43,675 nt of DNA, from contig JAMNZY010000229.1 in NCBI GenBank assembly GCA_023622055.1, forward strand, positions 1 to 43,675, written 5' to 3'. Shown in pieces: positions 35,817 to 43,675 of this stretch (position 1 is its first letter; every line of letters starts with the position of its first letter). Below the pieces are notes generated by a model. It saw only the letters and a program-made list of their open reading frames with translations, was not told the origin of the DNA and did not search any database. Source of the stretch: Bacillota bacterium (GTDB lineage Bacteria > Bacillota > Thermosediminibacteria > Thermosediminibacterales > Tepidanaerobacteraceae). A program made the translations under genes and the position numbers.

Positions 35817-37028
35817 ATGAATCCTACTGTTATTATAGGTAATGGCGTTGCTTCTGTTTCAGCAGTTGAAGCCTTTCGCCAACATGACAAGGATACCCCA
35901 GTTATTATATACACAGACGAACCCTATCACGCTTATTACCGCATGCGGCTATCTAGTTTTATTTGTGATGACCTAGATTTAGACAAATTATATATTCGCA
36001 AACCTGAATGGTACAGTGATCTCAACATAGAAGTAAATCTAAATAATAAAGTCACTAGTGTTGACGCTGATAAAAATTCCATAACTCTTGAAAATGGTAG
36101 CACAGTTTCCTATTCAAAACTGCTAATTGCCAACGGAAGCAGTCCTTTTGTCCCTCCCGTTCCTGGAAAAGAACTCCCTGGGGTGTTTTCAATCCGTTCT
36201 TTTGATGACGTGAAGAAATTTAACGATTTTGTCAGTGATAAAACCCAGGGCGCTGTAATCGGCGGCGGTCTTTTGGGGTTGGAGACAGCCTGGGCTTTGG
36301 CGCAAAAGGGAAAAAAGGTGTACGTAGTTGAGGGAGGCCCCCATATTCTCTCAAAACAGCTAGATGAAACTGCCGCAAAGCTTCTAACAGATTTAGGAAA
36401 TAAAGCCAACATAAGCTTTATTGTCCGAGGAAGGTTAAATGAAATCACAGGAAAAGAACAAGTCACAGAACTCCATTTAGGCAATGGGCAAACGATACCG
36501 GTAGAATTTGTAGTTTTTGCCACAGGAGTCCGGTCCAATATTGGCCTTGTAAATAATACTTCTATACAGACGGCCCGAGGTATAGTAGTAGATGAATATA
36601 TGGAAACCTCAGTAAAAAATATATATGCGGCAGGTGATATTGCAGAATATAAAGGGCAAGTCTACGGTATCTGGCCAGTTGCACAAAAACAGGGAAAAAC
36701 AGCAGGCCTTAATATGGCAGGACAAAAGACTCCATATAGTGAAGTTGTTCCCTCAAATTATTTAAATGTATTTGATAAAGAAATATTTTCAGTAGGAGAT
36801 TTATCTAAAGAGGTGAAACCTCATGCCACAATTGAAAGTTTTTCCAAGGAAGACAATATTTATAAAATAGTTTTTATCAAAGATAATATTCCTGTAGGAG
36901 CAATTCTTTTTGGCGATACAAAACCTGCCACAAAAATATCGAAAGCTATTAGAGAAAAGGTAAAACTTCCAGATAAAATAATAAAAAGCGGAGATTTTGA
37001 GAGTTTCCTTGAAGAGATTTCAAATTAA
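35817..37028 (+). CDS. NAD(P)/FAD-dependent oxidoreductase, NADH:rubredoxin oxidoreductase-like
   Basis: VIIGNGVASVSAVEAFRQHDKDTPVIIYTDEPYHAYYRMRLS, GAVIGGGLLGLETAWALAQKGKKVYVVE, NIYAAGDIAEYKG; follows rubredoxin. Confidence 0.85.
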   Translation: MNPTVIIGNGVASVSAVEAFRQHDKDTPVIIYTDEPYHAYYRMRLSSFICDDLDLDKLYIRKPEWYSDLNIEVNLNNKVTSVDADKNSITLENGSTVSYSKLLIANGSSPFVPPVPGKELPGVFSIRSFDDVKKFNDFVSDKTQGAVIGGGLLGLETAWALAQKGKKVYVVEGGPHILSKQLDETAAKLLTDLGNKANISFIVRGRLNEITGKEQVTELHLGNGQTIPVEFVVFATGVRSNIGLVNNTSIQTARGIVVDEYMETSVKNIYAAGDIAEYKGQVYGIWPVAQKQGKTAGLNMAGQKTPYSEVVPSNYLNVFDKEIFSVGDLSKEVKPHATIESFSKEDNIYKIVFIKDNIPVGAILFGDTKPATKISKAIREKVKLPDKIIKSGDFESFLEEISN

Positions 37029-37081
37029 AATCTGCTTTCTACTGAATTCATTTGGGCATAAACTTAATATCTTTACCATCT

Positions 37082-37109
37082 AAAAGAAGACCCCGTAGGG
37101 TCTTCTTTT
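37082..37109. terminator. Bidirectional terminator between convergent NROR-like and DUF438 genes
   Basis: AAAAGAAGACCC cgta GGGTCTTCTTTT. Confidence 0.85.
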
Positions 37110-38337
37110 AATCTACAAGTCTTTTTTCACCTTCTAATTCTTTAATTTTAGTTATGTCCTGGGTTACTTCCAAAGTCCCTATAAACTCTCCATTTTCATC
37201 TCTGACGGCAAAATAGCGTATATGAATCATCTTGCCGCCCATATTTATCCAGAATTCCTCTACATCTTTTTTGCCATCTTTGAAATCTTGCACCAGTTTT
37301 TCTACAATATGGACACTGGCCGGCGGATGGCAATTTTGTACGCTTCTGCCGATAACAGCTTTAGTTCTTGTGAAAATTCTTTCCGGACCGGCAGAAAAGT
37401 ATTTTACTATATCATCTTTGTCTACAAATGTTATGTCAAAAGGCAGGTGATTAAAGATCAGCTCTATTTGTTTAGGTGTAAGGATGCCTGTTTCAAATTT
37501 GATGGAACCCCGAGTATGGGGGTCTGCCACAACATCAGCTTTTTCAGTTACATTGATATTTTGCGGTTCCCACTTGGCATCAGGAGCAACTAAGCAAAAA
37601 CCTATTTCATCACTCTCTTGATAAATCGCATACCATTCGTCCTCAGTTAAGTTATTAGCTGCCATGGGGAAAAGGATTTTTTCTTCTTTGTAAATCATCT
37701 CTTGTATCTGCTCTAGATTTTGTTCTATTTTATTTATAATGTCTTTTCTTGTGCCTTCATTGTAATTTTTAAGAGTTTTTATTACATCTTTTATTCCATC
37801 TCGTATTTCATCATCTACTCCCCACATCACCTTAGGGGGTGCTGTAATGCCGTACTTTTCTAAATATGGAAATACAAGGTTTTCCTTGCGGCTGTAGTGT
37901 TTATCAATGTCAGTAAGCAGATTATACTTTTCCAAAAGCTCCAGAACCACTTTCTCCTGATCTTCACGGCTGGCCGCTGATTTTAACGCCTCAAGTCGTG
38001 GTCTTATCTCCTTTGTCATCAAATCTTCCAGAGCCCGATTTTCCTGGAAAAATGTATGTATCGGGTGACCTGGAATCATTTCAGGCTCAGGTTTCTTATC
38101 TAAAGATTCCTTAAAGATTGAGGCATGAACATCACACATTTTTTGTATTTCTTCAACGGGCAGTCCTTCTTCTATAAGGGCCTGTTCCATTGCTGCCACT
38201 TCCTCATGGGATATATCTTTCACCGCTTCTCTAAATTTTTCCTTTACTTCTTCCACAGACTTACCCTGGTGAAGTTCCAGAACTATTTGTTTCAAGAGAT
38301 TAATCCTATACTGTCGGTTATTGATGAGTTCTGTCAC
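37108..38337 (-). CDS. DUF438 + hemerythrin-like + PAS domain protein
   Basis: N-terminal DUF438-like helical part; HPIHTFFQENRALE...DIDKHYSRKENLVFPYLEKYGI...IYKEEKILFPMA (hemerythrin His/Glu); C-terminal PAS. Confidence 0.85.
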   Translation of the reverse strand: MTELINNRQYRINLLKQIVLELHQGKSVEEVKEKFREAVKDISHEEVAAMEQALIEEGLPVEEIQKMCDVHASIFKESLDKKPEPEMIPGHPIHTFFQENRALEDLMTKEIRPRLEALKSAASREDQEKVVLELLEKYNLLTDIDKHYSRKENLVFPYLEKYGITAPPKVMWGVDDEIRDGIKDVIKTLKNYNEGTRKDIINKIEQNLEQIQEMIYKEEKILFPMAANNLTEDEWYAIYQESDEIGFCLVAPDAKWEPQNINVTEKADVVADPHTRGSIKFETGILTPKQIELIFNHLPFDITFVDKDDIVKYFSAGPERIFTRTKAVIGRSVQNCHPPASVHIVEKLVQDFKDGKKDVEEFWINMGGKMIHIRYFAVRDENGEFIGTLEVTQDITKIKELEGEKRLVD

Positions 38338-38433
38338 TTTATATCACCTCTGCACTGGTATTTTAATCAAAACCCACTCTATACCAGTATGCCTGTATTG
38401 CCCGGGAAATATGTTAAGCATGGCTGTTAAATT

Positions 38434-39600
38434 TTACAAAGATTCTATATACAACTTTCTAGCGTCATCTAAAGTCATTTCCCGAGGACTTGATTTAAAA
38501 TTGTGAAATGAGTTATTGTAAGCGTTTTGTGCCAGTTTTTCAATGTCCTCTTCCCCGATGCCAAAGGCCGATATCCTTATTGGCAAGTCCAGACTTTTCA
38601 GGAAAGTTTCAAAAGCCTCAATGCCTTTTTCAGCTACTTCAATATCAGACATACCTTCACCTTTGACTCCAAGTATTCTAGCAACCTTTGCAAGTTTCTC
38701 CGCAGCTTCGGGAATTGAAAATCTCAAGAACGCCAATGAAACTGAAGCAAGAGTTTCGCCGTGAGGAATGTCATAATATGCGCTGATAGGATGCCCTAGA
38801 GCGTGAATTCCGCAATTACCGGCAAGATTTATGGCAATGCCAGCAATGGTATTTGCCCAGGCCATCCGTTCCCGATACTCAATATTGCGTCCATCATCAT
38901 ATGCACCTTTAAGATTTTCTACAACTAGGCGCATTCCCTCAAGGGATAGCGGTTCGCTAAGAGGATGGCTTCTTTTGCTGAGATAAGATTCCATACAATG
39001 GAAAAACACGTCAATACCTGTGGACGCCGTTACCTTTTTAGGAACAGTCAACATCAGTTCCGGGTCTATAATTGAAATCTTGGGGTAAGTACTTGGTGCT
39101 GAAAGTGCCTTTTTAGCGTAGGTTTCCGGATTTGTCAAAACAGCATTTTTATTGGCTTCGCTGCCTGTTCCTGCAGTGGTGGTTATTAGAGCTATGGGAA
39201 GAGCTTCTCCTGCCGGCTGAGCCCCTAAGTAGTCGGCAATGGAACCTTCCTGTTTTACTCCAAAGGCGATGGCCTTGGCAGAGTCCATGGGACTTCCTCC
39301 GCCTAAACCAATAACAAAATCTACTTTGTTTTCTCGGGCAAGTTTTACTCCCTTGTCAATGGTAGTTGTCAGAGGATTAGGCTCAATTTCGTCAAATAAA
39401 ACCCAATCAATTCCCTCTTTTTCCAAACTCTTTGTTACCAAGTCAAGGAAACCTGCTTTTTTTGCACTGGATCTGCCAGTGACTATTAAAGCTTTGTTGC
39501 CTAGAGATTTTACATATGCCCCTGTTTCCTTTGCTTTTCCGCGACCAAAAATTAAATGGGCAGGCATATAATAACTAAAGTCCAATGACAACACCTCCAT
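38434..39600 (-). CDS. Iron-containing alcohol dehydrogenase
   Basis: DFVIGLGGGSPMDSAKAIAFG, ITTTAGTGSEANKNAVLT, GNCGIHALGHPISAYYDIPHGETLA. Confidence 0.94.
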   Translation of the reverse strand: MEVLSLDFSYYMPAHLIFGRGKAKETGAYVKSLGNKALIVTGRSSAKKAGFLDLVTKSLEKEGIDWVLFDEIEPNPLTTTIDKGVKLARENKVDFVIGLGGGSPMDSAKAIAFGVKQEGSIADYLGAQPAGEALPIALITTTAGTGSEANKNAVLTNPETYAKKALSAPSTYPKISIIDPELMLTVPKKVTASTGIDVFFHCMESYLSKRSHPLSEPLSLEGMRLVVENLKGAYDDGRNIEYRERMAWANTIAGIAINLAGNCGIHALGHPISAYYDIPHGETLASVSLAFLRFSIPEAAEKLAKVARILGVKGEGMSDIEVAEKGIEAFETFLKSLDLPIRISAFGIGEEDIEKLAQNAYNNSFHNFKSSPREMTLDDARKLYIESL

Positions 39601-39616
39601 TTTTTAAAAAATTTTT

Positions 39617-40396
39617 TTAAATTTTAAAGTCTTCCCCTTTCCATCCCATTCTTCGGGATATTTTTTTGGCACATTCCACCACATTTTCAGCGATTTCCTG
39701 TATCTTTTCCTGGGTTATTGTGACGGTGGGCCCTGATACACTTATGGCGCCAATCACTTTACCAGTATAATCGAAAATGGGAGCACCTACGCAGCGAATG
39801 CCTTTTTCATTTTCTTCATCATCTACTGCAAAACCACTTTCTCTAATCTTTTTTAAATGTTCCATTAATTCCTTTGGCTCGGTAATAGTATTAGCAGAAA
39901 ATTTTGCAAGGCCCCGTTCAATTACTTTTTCGATAAATTTCTCATCAGAAAAAGCTAAAATTGCTTTACCGACTGCTGAAGCGTGAAATGGAGCTATGCG
40001 ACCTATCTGTGAATGCATGCGGATTGTTTTATTGCTGTCCAGTTTGTCTATATAAATTGCTCTATAGCCATCAGGCACTACTAAGTGCACTGTTTCATTG
40101 ACTTTTTCAGAAAGCTCTTTTAGTAAGTCGTGAGCCTCATGGCGAATATCCATTCGCTCAAGAATGGCTCCTCCCAGAAATAGAAGCTTCATTCCCAAGC
40201 GGTATTTATCAGATGATGCACTTTGCTCTACATACCCCAGATTAAGCAGAGTGGTTAACATGCGGTGAACGGTGCTTTTATGCAAACCCACTCTATTGGC
40301 AAGTTCTGTGACTCCTAAACCTTCTTTTTCTGTAGCAAGCTCTTCCAAAATTATCATTGCCCTTTTTACGGATTGAACTGTATTTTCTTGAATCAT
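39617..40396 (-). CDS. IclR-family transcriptional regulator
   Basis: VKRAMIILEELATEKEGLGVTELANRVGLHKSTVHRMLTTLLNLGYVEQ; effector domain. Confidence 0.95.
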   Translation of the reverse strand: MIQENTVQSVKRAMIILEELATEKEGLGVTELANRVGLHKSTVHRMLTTLLNLGYVEQSASSDKYRLGMKLLFLGGAILERMDIRHEAHDLLKELSEKVNETVHLVVPDGYRAIYIDKLDSNKTIRMHSQIGRIAPFHASAVGKAILAFSDEKFIEKVIERGLAKFSANTITEPKELMEHLKKIRESGFAVDDEENEKGIRCVGAPIFDYTGKVIGAISVSGPTVTITQEKIQEIAENVVECAKKISRRMGWKGEDFKI

Positions 40397-40433
40397 AATT
40401 TCACCTCAATGCTGGCCTGACTTTCGTTAAAGG

Positions 40434-40450
40434 GTATCAGTATGTGATAC
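40434..40450. promoter_or_regulatory. Inverted repeat upstream of the IclR gene
   Basis: GTATCA gtatg TGATAC. Confidence 0.5.
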
Positions 40451-40612
40451 TCTGTTTCAAGTATTTAATTAGACATATTCTACAAAGATTTACAATATCC
40501 TTTTTTGCCTCCATATGGCAAAAATAGAAATAAACTTTAATGTATGTGCTGATTCTGTTATAATACATTTAAATTTATAGTGTAATGATATTAAATCCTT
40601 AGGGGGGTTGAT

Positions 40613-41833
40613 GTGGGTAAAAGTTGTCAGAATAAAAACTCATTTTTGGTCTTAATGGCTCTTTGCATTGGCTGGACATTGCTTTACGCTGATCGGTCTG
40701 CACTATATCCTCTTCTTTCGGTTATAGGAGAAGATTTTAATCTTACAAATACTATGTTGGGTTCTATAACCAGCAGCTATTTTTTAGTATATGTGACAAT
40801 GCAGATACCTTCAGGTATACTGGCAGACAGACTGGGTAAAAAACGACTTTTGGTACTCACTTTCTTTTTGGCCGGTCTTGCTTTACTTGGCTTTGGTTTG
40901 TTTGCAAAAAGCTACATATCCTTGTTGCTATTTACAGCTTTACACGGGTTTGGCGCAGGTTCTTTTTATCCATCTGCCTATGGAATAATGTTAGATACTG
41001 TTGATTCCAATCACTGGGGCATTGGAGCAGCTATTATCAGTTTAGGAATGTCTTTTGGCCTTGTCCTTGGCCTTGCAGTCAGCGGCCCCATATATTTGCT
41101 CTTTAATAGCTATTCAGGAATATTTATAGCCTTAGCCCTTCTCACTATGTTAGCTGCCCTTGCTTTCAATAGAATGCTTCCTGATGTGTCAAACAACGTA
41201 AACAGTGAAACTAAAAAGACTTTTCCCCTTGCTGAAATTTTTAAAAACAGGAATCTTATGTTTATTAATCTGGCTCAATTTTGTGCTCTATACGGCTACT
41301 GGACTTCCGTAACCTGGGGTGCAACATTTTTTCAGGAAGAACGTGGCATAAGTATGGAACTTGCAGGTCTTTTTGTAGCTATTGTAGGCATTAGTGCTAT
41401 AATTCCAAGTCTAGTAATCAGCCGAATTTCTGATAAGTTAGGTCGAAAAAAAATCGCACTATTATTATTTCCCCTTGGGTCAATCACTATTTTTCTAATG
41501 GCTTACGCACAGTCAAATATGGCCATTATACTATCACTGATAGCTTACGGGATATTTGGAAAATCATCCTGGGATCCTGTAGCAGTGGCTTGGGCTGGCA
41601 GCCATGCAACGGCAATGGATAAAGACGCAGTGGGCACAGCCATGGGAGTATTTAATTTTACTGGCATGATGTCAGCAGTTGTTGCTCCAGTTGTGACTGG
41701 ATTCATAAAAGATATTACAGGTTCACTGGTGGCGGCATATTATGTGGCAGCTCTAGTATCTTTGCTGGGAGGCATTTTGGTAATATTCGTCCCAGAAAAG
41801 CCTAAGGAATTCCTGCTAGAAACCGCTGTTTGA
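40613..41833 (+). CDS. MFS transporter
   Basis: GTG start, GGGGGG-type RBS; GWTLLYADRSALYPLLSVIGEDFNLTNTMLGSITSSYFLVYVTMQIPSGILADRLGKKRLL. Confidence 0.92.
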   Translation: MGKSCQNKNSFLVLMALCIGWTLLYADRSALYPLLSVIGEDFNLTNTMLGSITSSYFLVYVTMQIPSGILADRLGKKRLLVLTFFLAGLALLGFGLFAKSYISLLLFTALHGFGAGSFYPSAYGIMLDTVDSNHWGIGAAIISLGMSFGLVLGLAVSGPIYLLFNSYSGIFIALALLTMLAALAFNRMLPDVSNNVNSETKKTFPLAEIFKNRNLMFINLAQFCALYGYWTSVTWGATFFQEERGISMELAGLFVAIVGISAIIPSLVISRISDKLGRKKIALLLFPLGSITIFLMAYAQSNMAIILSLIAYGIFGKSSWDPVAVAWAGSHATAMDKDAVGTAMGVFNFTGMMSAVVAPVVTGFIKDITGSLVAAYYVAALVSLLGGILVIFVPEKPKEFLLETAV

Positions 41834-41845
41834 GGATTTTATACG

Positions 41846-41876
41846 GCTCTAGCTTAAATTTTGCTAGAGCTTTTTT
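41846..41876 (+). terminator. Intrinsic terminator
   Basis: GCTCTAGC...GCTAGAGC TTTTTT. Confidence 0.85.
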
Positions 41877-41968
41877 AATATATCTGTTAATAAAATTGTG
41901 TGGTATAATCTTCTAGGATGTCTTCTAATGAATTTTATCTACAACTTTAGAAGGGGATGGGATAAATC

Positions 41969-43357
41969 GTGGCAAGTTTAGCAAATCTTTTTTCGCCTAA
42001 AGACATGACTGTGGGAACACCATGGAAGCGAATTGTTGAATTTTCTATTCCTATGCTAATTGGCAACATTGCACAACAGCTTTACAATACCGTTGACTCC
42101 ATTGTCATAGGAAGATATGTGGGTGACAATGCTTTAGCTGCGGTAGGCAACGCCATGCCGGTATTGCACCTTTTATTAGTGCTGTTTGTAGCTGTATCTA
42201 CTGGAGCCAGTATTATGGTCTCCCAGTATTTCGGTGCAAAAGACCGAGAAAAACTTTCCCGAAGCATAGGCATATGCATAACTCTTACCGCAGTTGTATC
42301 TGCAATAATAATGGTATTATCGCCTTTAGTTATTCGACCTATACTTGTTCTCATCAATACACCGGAAACAATTTTAGACTGGTGTGAAGACTATCTTTTA
42401 ATACTATTGGTAGGCAATTGGGGTTTTTCATATTTTAATATATTATCGGGAATACTGCGAGGCCTTGGAGATTCCTTGTCTGCACTGGTGTATTTGCTTA
42501 TTGCCACTATTCTAAATATAGTTTTAGATATATGGTTTGTGGCAAGTTTTAATATGGGGGTACCCGGAGTTGCCCTGGCAACTATAATTGCCCAAATGAT
42601 TTCAGCAGTCCTATGTGTTATTAAACTGAAAAAAATGGACGAGGTATTTGACTTAAACTTAAGTGTGATGAAACCCATAAAAGAATATGTGGTCCAGCTC
42701 TTAAGATTAGGTCTGCCCTCAGGCTTGACTCAAGTTATATTTTCTCTTGCAATGATTACGGTTCAATCTCTTACAAATACCTTTGGGGAAATGATTATCG
42801 CATGTAATGTCATCGTAATGCGGGTAGATGGATTTGCCATGATGCCCAATTTTTCTTTTGGCATGGCTATGACCACATATGCAGGGCAAAATATAGGAGC
42901 AAAAAGGATTGACAGAGTCGAAGAAGGCACACGACAAGGCTTAGTTATAGCTGTTGGAGTTTCAACTGTCATAACGATTATTATCTTGCTTTTTGGCAGG
43001 TATCTCATGAATATCTTCACCGAAACTGCAGAGCTTGTGGATATAAGCATGAGGATGATGCGGATCCTAGCTGTGGGATACGTTGCAATGGCAGTCACCC
43101 AAGTCCTTTCGGGAGTCATGCGAGGCGCAGGAGATACCATAACTCCTATGTGGATTTCTTTAATAACCACAATCTTCCTTAGAGTCCCCATTGCATATGG
43201 GCTTGCTTATCTCACCCGCAGTCCCCAACATCCTAACGGCATGCCAGAGTCAATCTTCATTTCCCTATTAATAGCTTGGGTATTCGGTGCTGTGATAACT
43301 GGATTTTTCTATAAAAAAGGTAATTGGAGAAAAAAGGCCCTACTGGAAAATGTGTAA
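41969..43357 (+). CDS. MATE-family efflux transporter
   Basis: IVEFSIPMLIGNIAQQLYNTVDSIVIGRYVGDNALAAVGNAMPVLHLLLVLFVAVSTGASIMVSQYFGAKD. Confidence 0.94.
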   Translation: MASLANLFSPKDMTVGTPWKRIVEFSIPMLIGNIAQQLYNTVDSIVIGRYVGDNALAAVGNAMPVLHLLLVLFVAVSTGASIMVSQYFGAKDREKLSRSIGICITLTAVVSAIIMVLSPLVIRPILVLINTPETILDWCEDYLLILLVGNWGFSYFNILSGILRGLGDSLSALVYLLIATILNIVLDIWFVASFNMGVPGVALATIIAQMISAVLCVIKLKKMDEVFDLNLSVMKPIKEYVVQLLRLGLPSGLTQVIFSLAMITVQSLTNTFGEMIIACNVIVMRVDGFAMMPNFSFGMAMTTYAGQNIGAKRIDRVEEGTRQGLVIAVGVSTVITIIILLFGRYLMNIFTETAELVDISMRMMRILAVGYVAMAVTQVLSGVMRGAGDTITPMWISLITTIFLRVPIAYGLAYLTRSPQHPNGMPESIFISLLIAWVFGAVITGFFYKKGNWRKKALLENV

Positions 43358-43369
43358 TTTCGCAAAAAC

Positions 43370-43415
43370 AAAAAGAGCTGAAGGGGTTTTAAAAAAACTT
43401 CTTTGGCTCTTTTTG
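43370..43415 (+). terminator. Intrinsic terminator
   Basis: AAAAAGAGC...GCTCTTTTT stem-loop after the MATE gene. Confidence 0.75.
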
Positions 43416-43464
43416 TCGTAAAAGGTTGAAAAAAAGCATCAGTTAATTGTTAAGGAGTAATGGT

Positions 43465-43675
43465 ATGAATAGCCTAGGCAAGAAAAGAGATTTGTTGTTT
43501 ATGCTACTTGTTTTGCAAATGTTTCTGCTGTGTTCACTGTTTTTTTTCGGGTCAAAACAGGGAACTGTAAAAGACTACTCAATGTTTTGCGTAGCTTTTC
43601 TTCTGATAATGCTCTCTTTTTATTCAAAACCGGCCATAGGTTTATCTGTGGCTTTATTTGCAGACCTTATATACT
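43465..43675 (+). CDS. Hypothetical membrane protein (partial, runs off the right edge)
   Basis: MNSLGKKRDLLFMLLVLQMFLLCSLFFFGSKQGTVKDYSMFCVAFLLIMLSFYSKPAIGLSVALFADLIY; RBS AAGGAG. Confidence 0.6.
   Translation, partial: MNSLGKKRDLLFMLLVLQMFLLCSLFFFGSKQGTVKDYSMFCVAFLLIMLSFYSKPAIGLSVALFADLIY

Noticed and set aside
35417-35914. 165-aa minus-strand ORF over the rubredoxin region
   Set aside because: It covers two clear rubredoxin-type genes on the plus strand; low-complexity composition.
1-43675. Mobile element, prophage or defence island
   Set aside because: No transposase, integrase, phage structural or restriction genes seen; Ku/LigD is DNA repair, not evidence of an acquired defence system.

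Overview
Low-GC Firmicutes-like (Clostridia/Thermoanaerobacterales-type, inferred) chromosomal segment with dense operons. I saw no CRISPR array, phage or IS element. Left to right: a split bacterial NHEJ locus (partial LigD-type polymerase, stand-alone ATP-dependent ligase, Ku); purK-purE; a three-gene split 2-hydroxyacyl-CoA dehydratase activase/DUF2229 set; an NfnAB-type transhydrogenase next to a P-loop/Asp23-like protein; a GH18 protein; a DUF2284 protein; and tRNA-Arg(CCG). Next comes a ~15 kb minus-strand catabolic island (acyl-CoA ligase, KDG kinase, KDPG aldolase, FAD oxidoreductase, Liv-type ABC importer, two paralogous CaiB/BaiF CoA-transferases, MaoC, LacI regulator, Gfo/Idh/MocA dehydrogenase). 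After that are lgt, a thioesterase, and a B12-binding mutase-like protein plus opine-dehydrogenase-like protein operon preceded by what reads as a ydaO/yuaA (c-di-AMP) riboswitch. The right end holds ddl, a rubredoxin/NROR module, a DUF438 hemerythrin/PAS protein, Fe-ADH + IclR, an MFS and a MATE transporter. The two strongest leads are (1) the c-di-AMP riboswitch controlling an uncharacterised B12-protein/opine-dehydrogenase pair, with a translationally coupled leader ORF, and (2) the CoA-dependent sugar-acid-like catabolic island with a family of seven 14-bp LacI-type palindromes (TGWAAWCGWTTWCA) and near-consensus promoters. All assignments come from reading the sequence; no database search was run.
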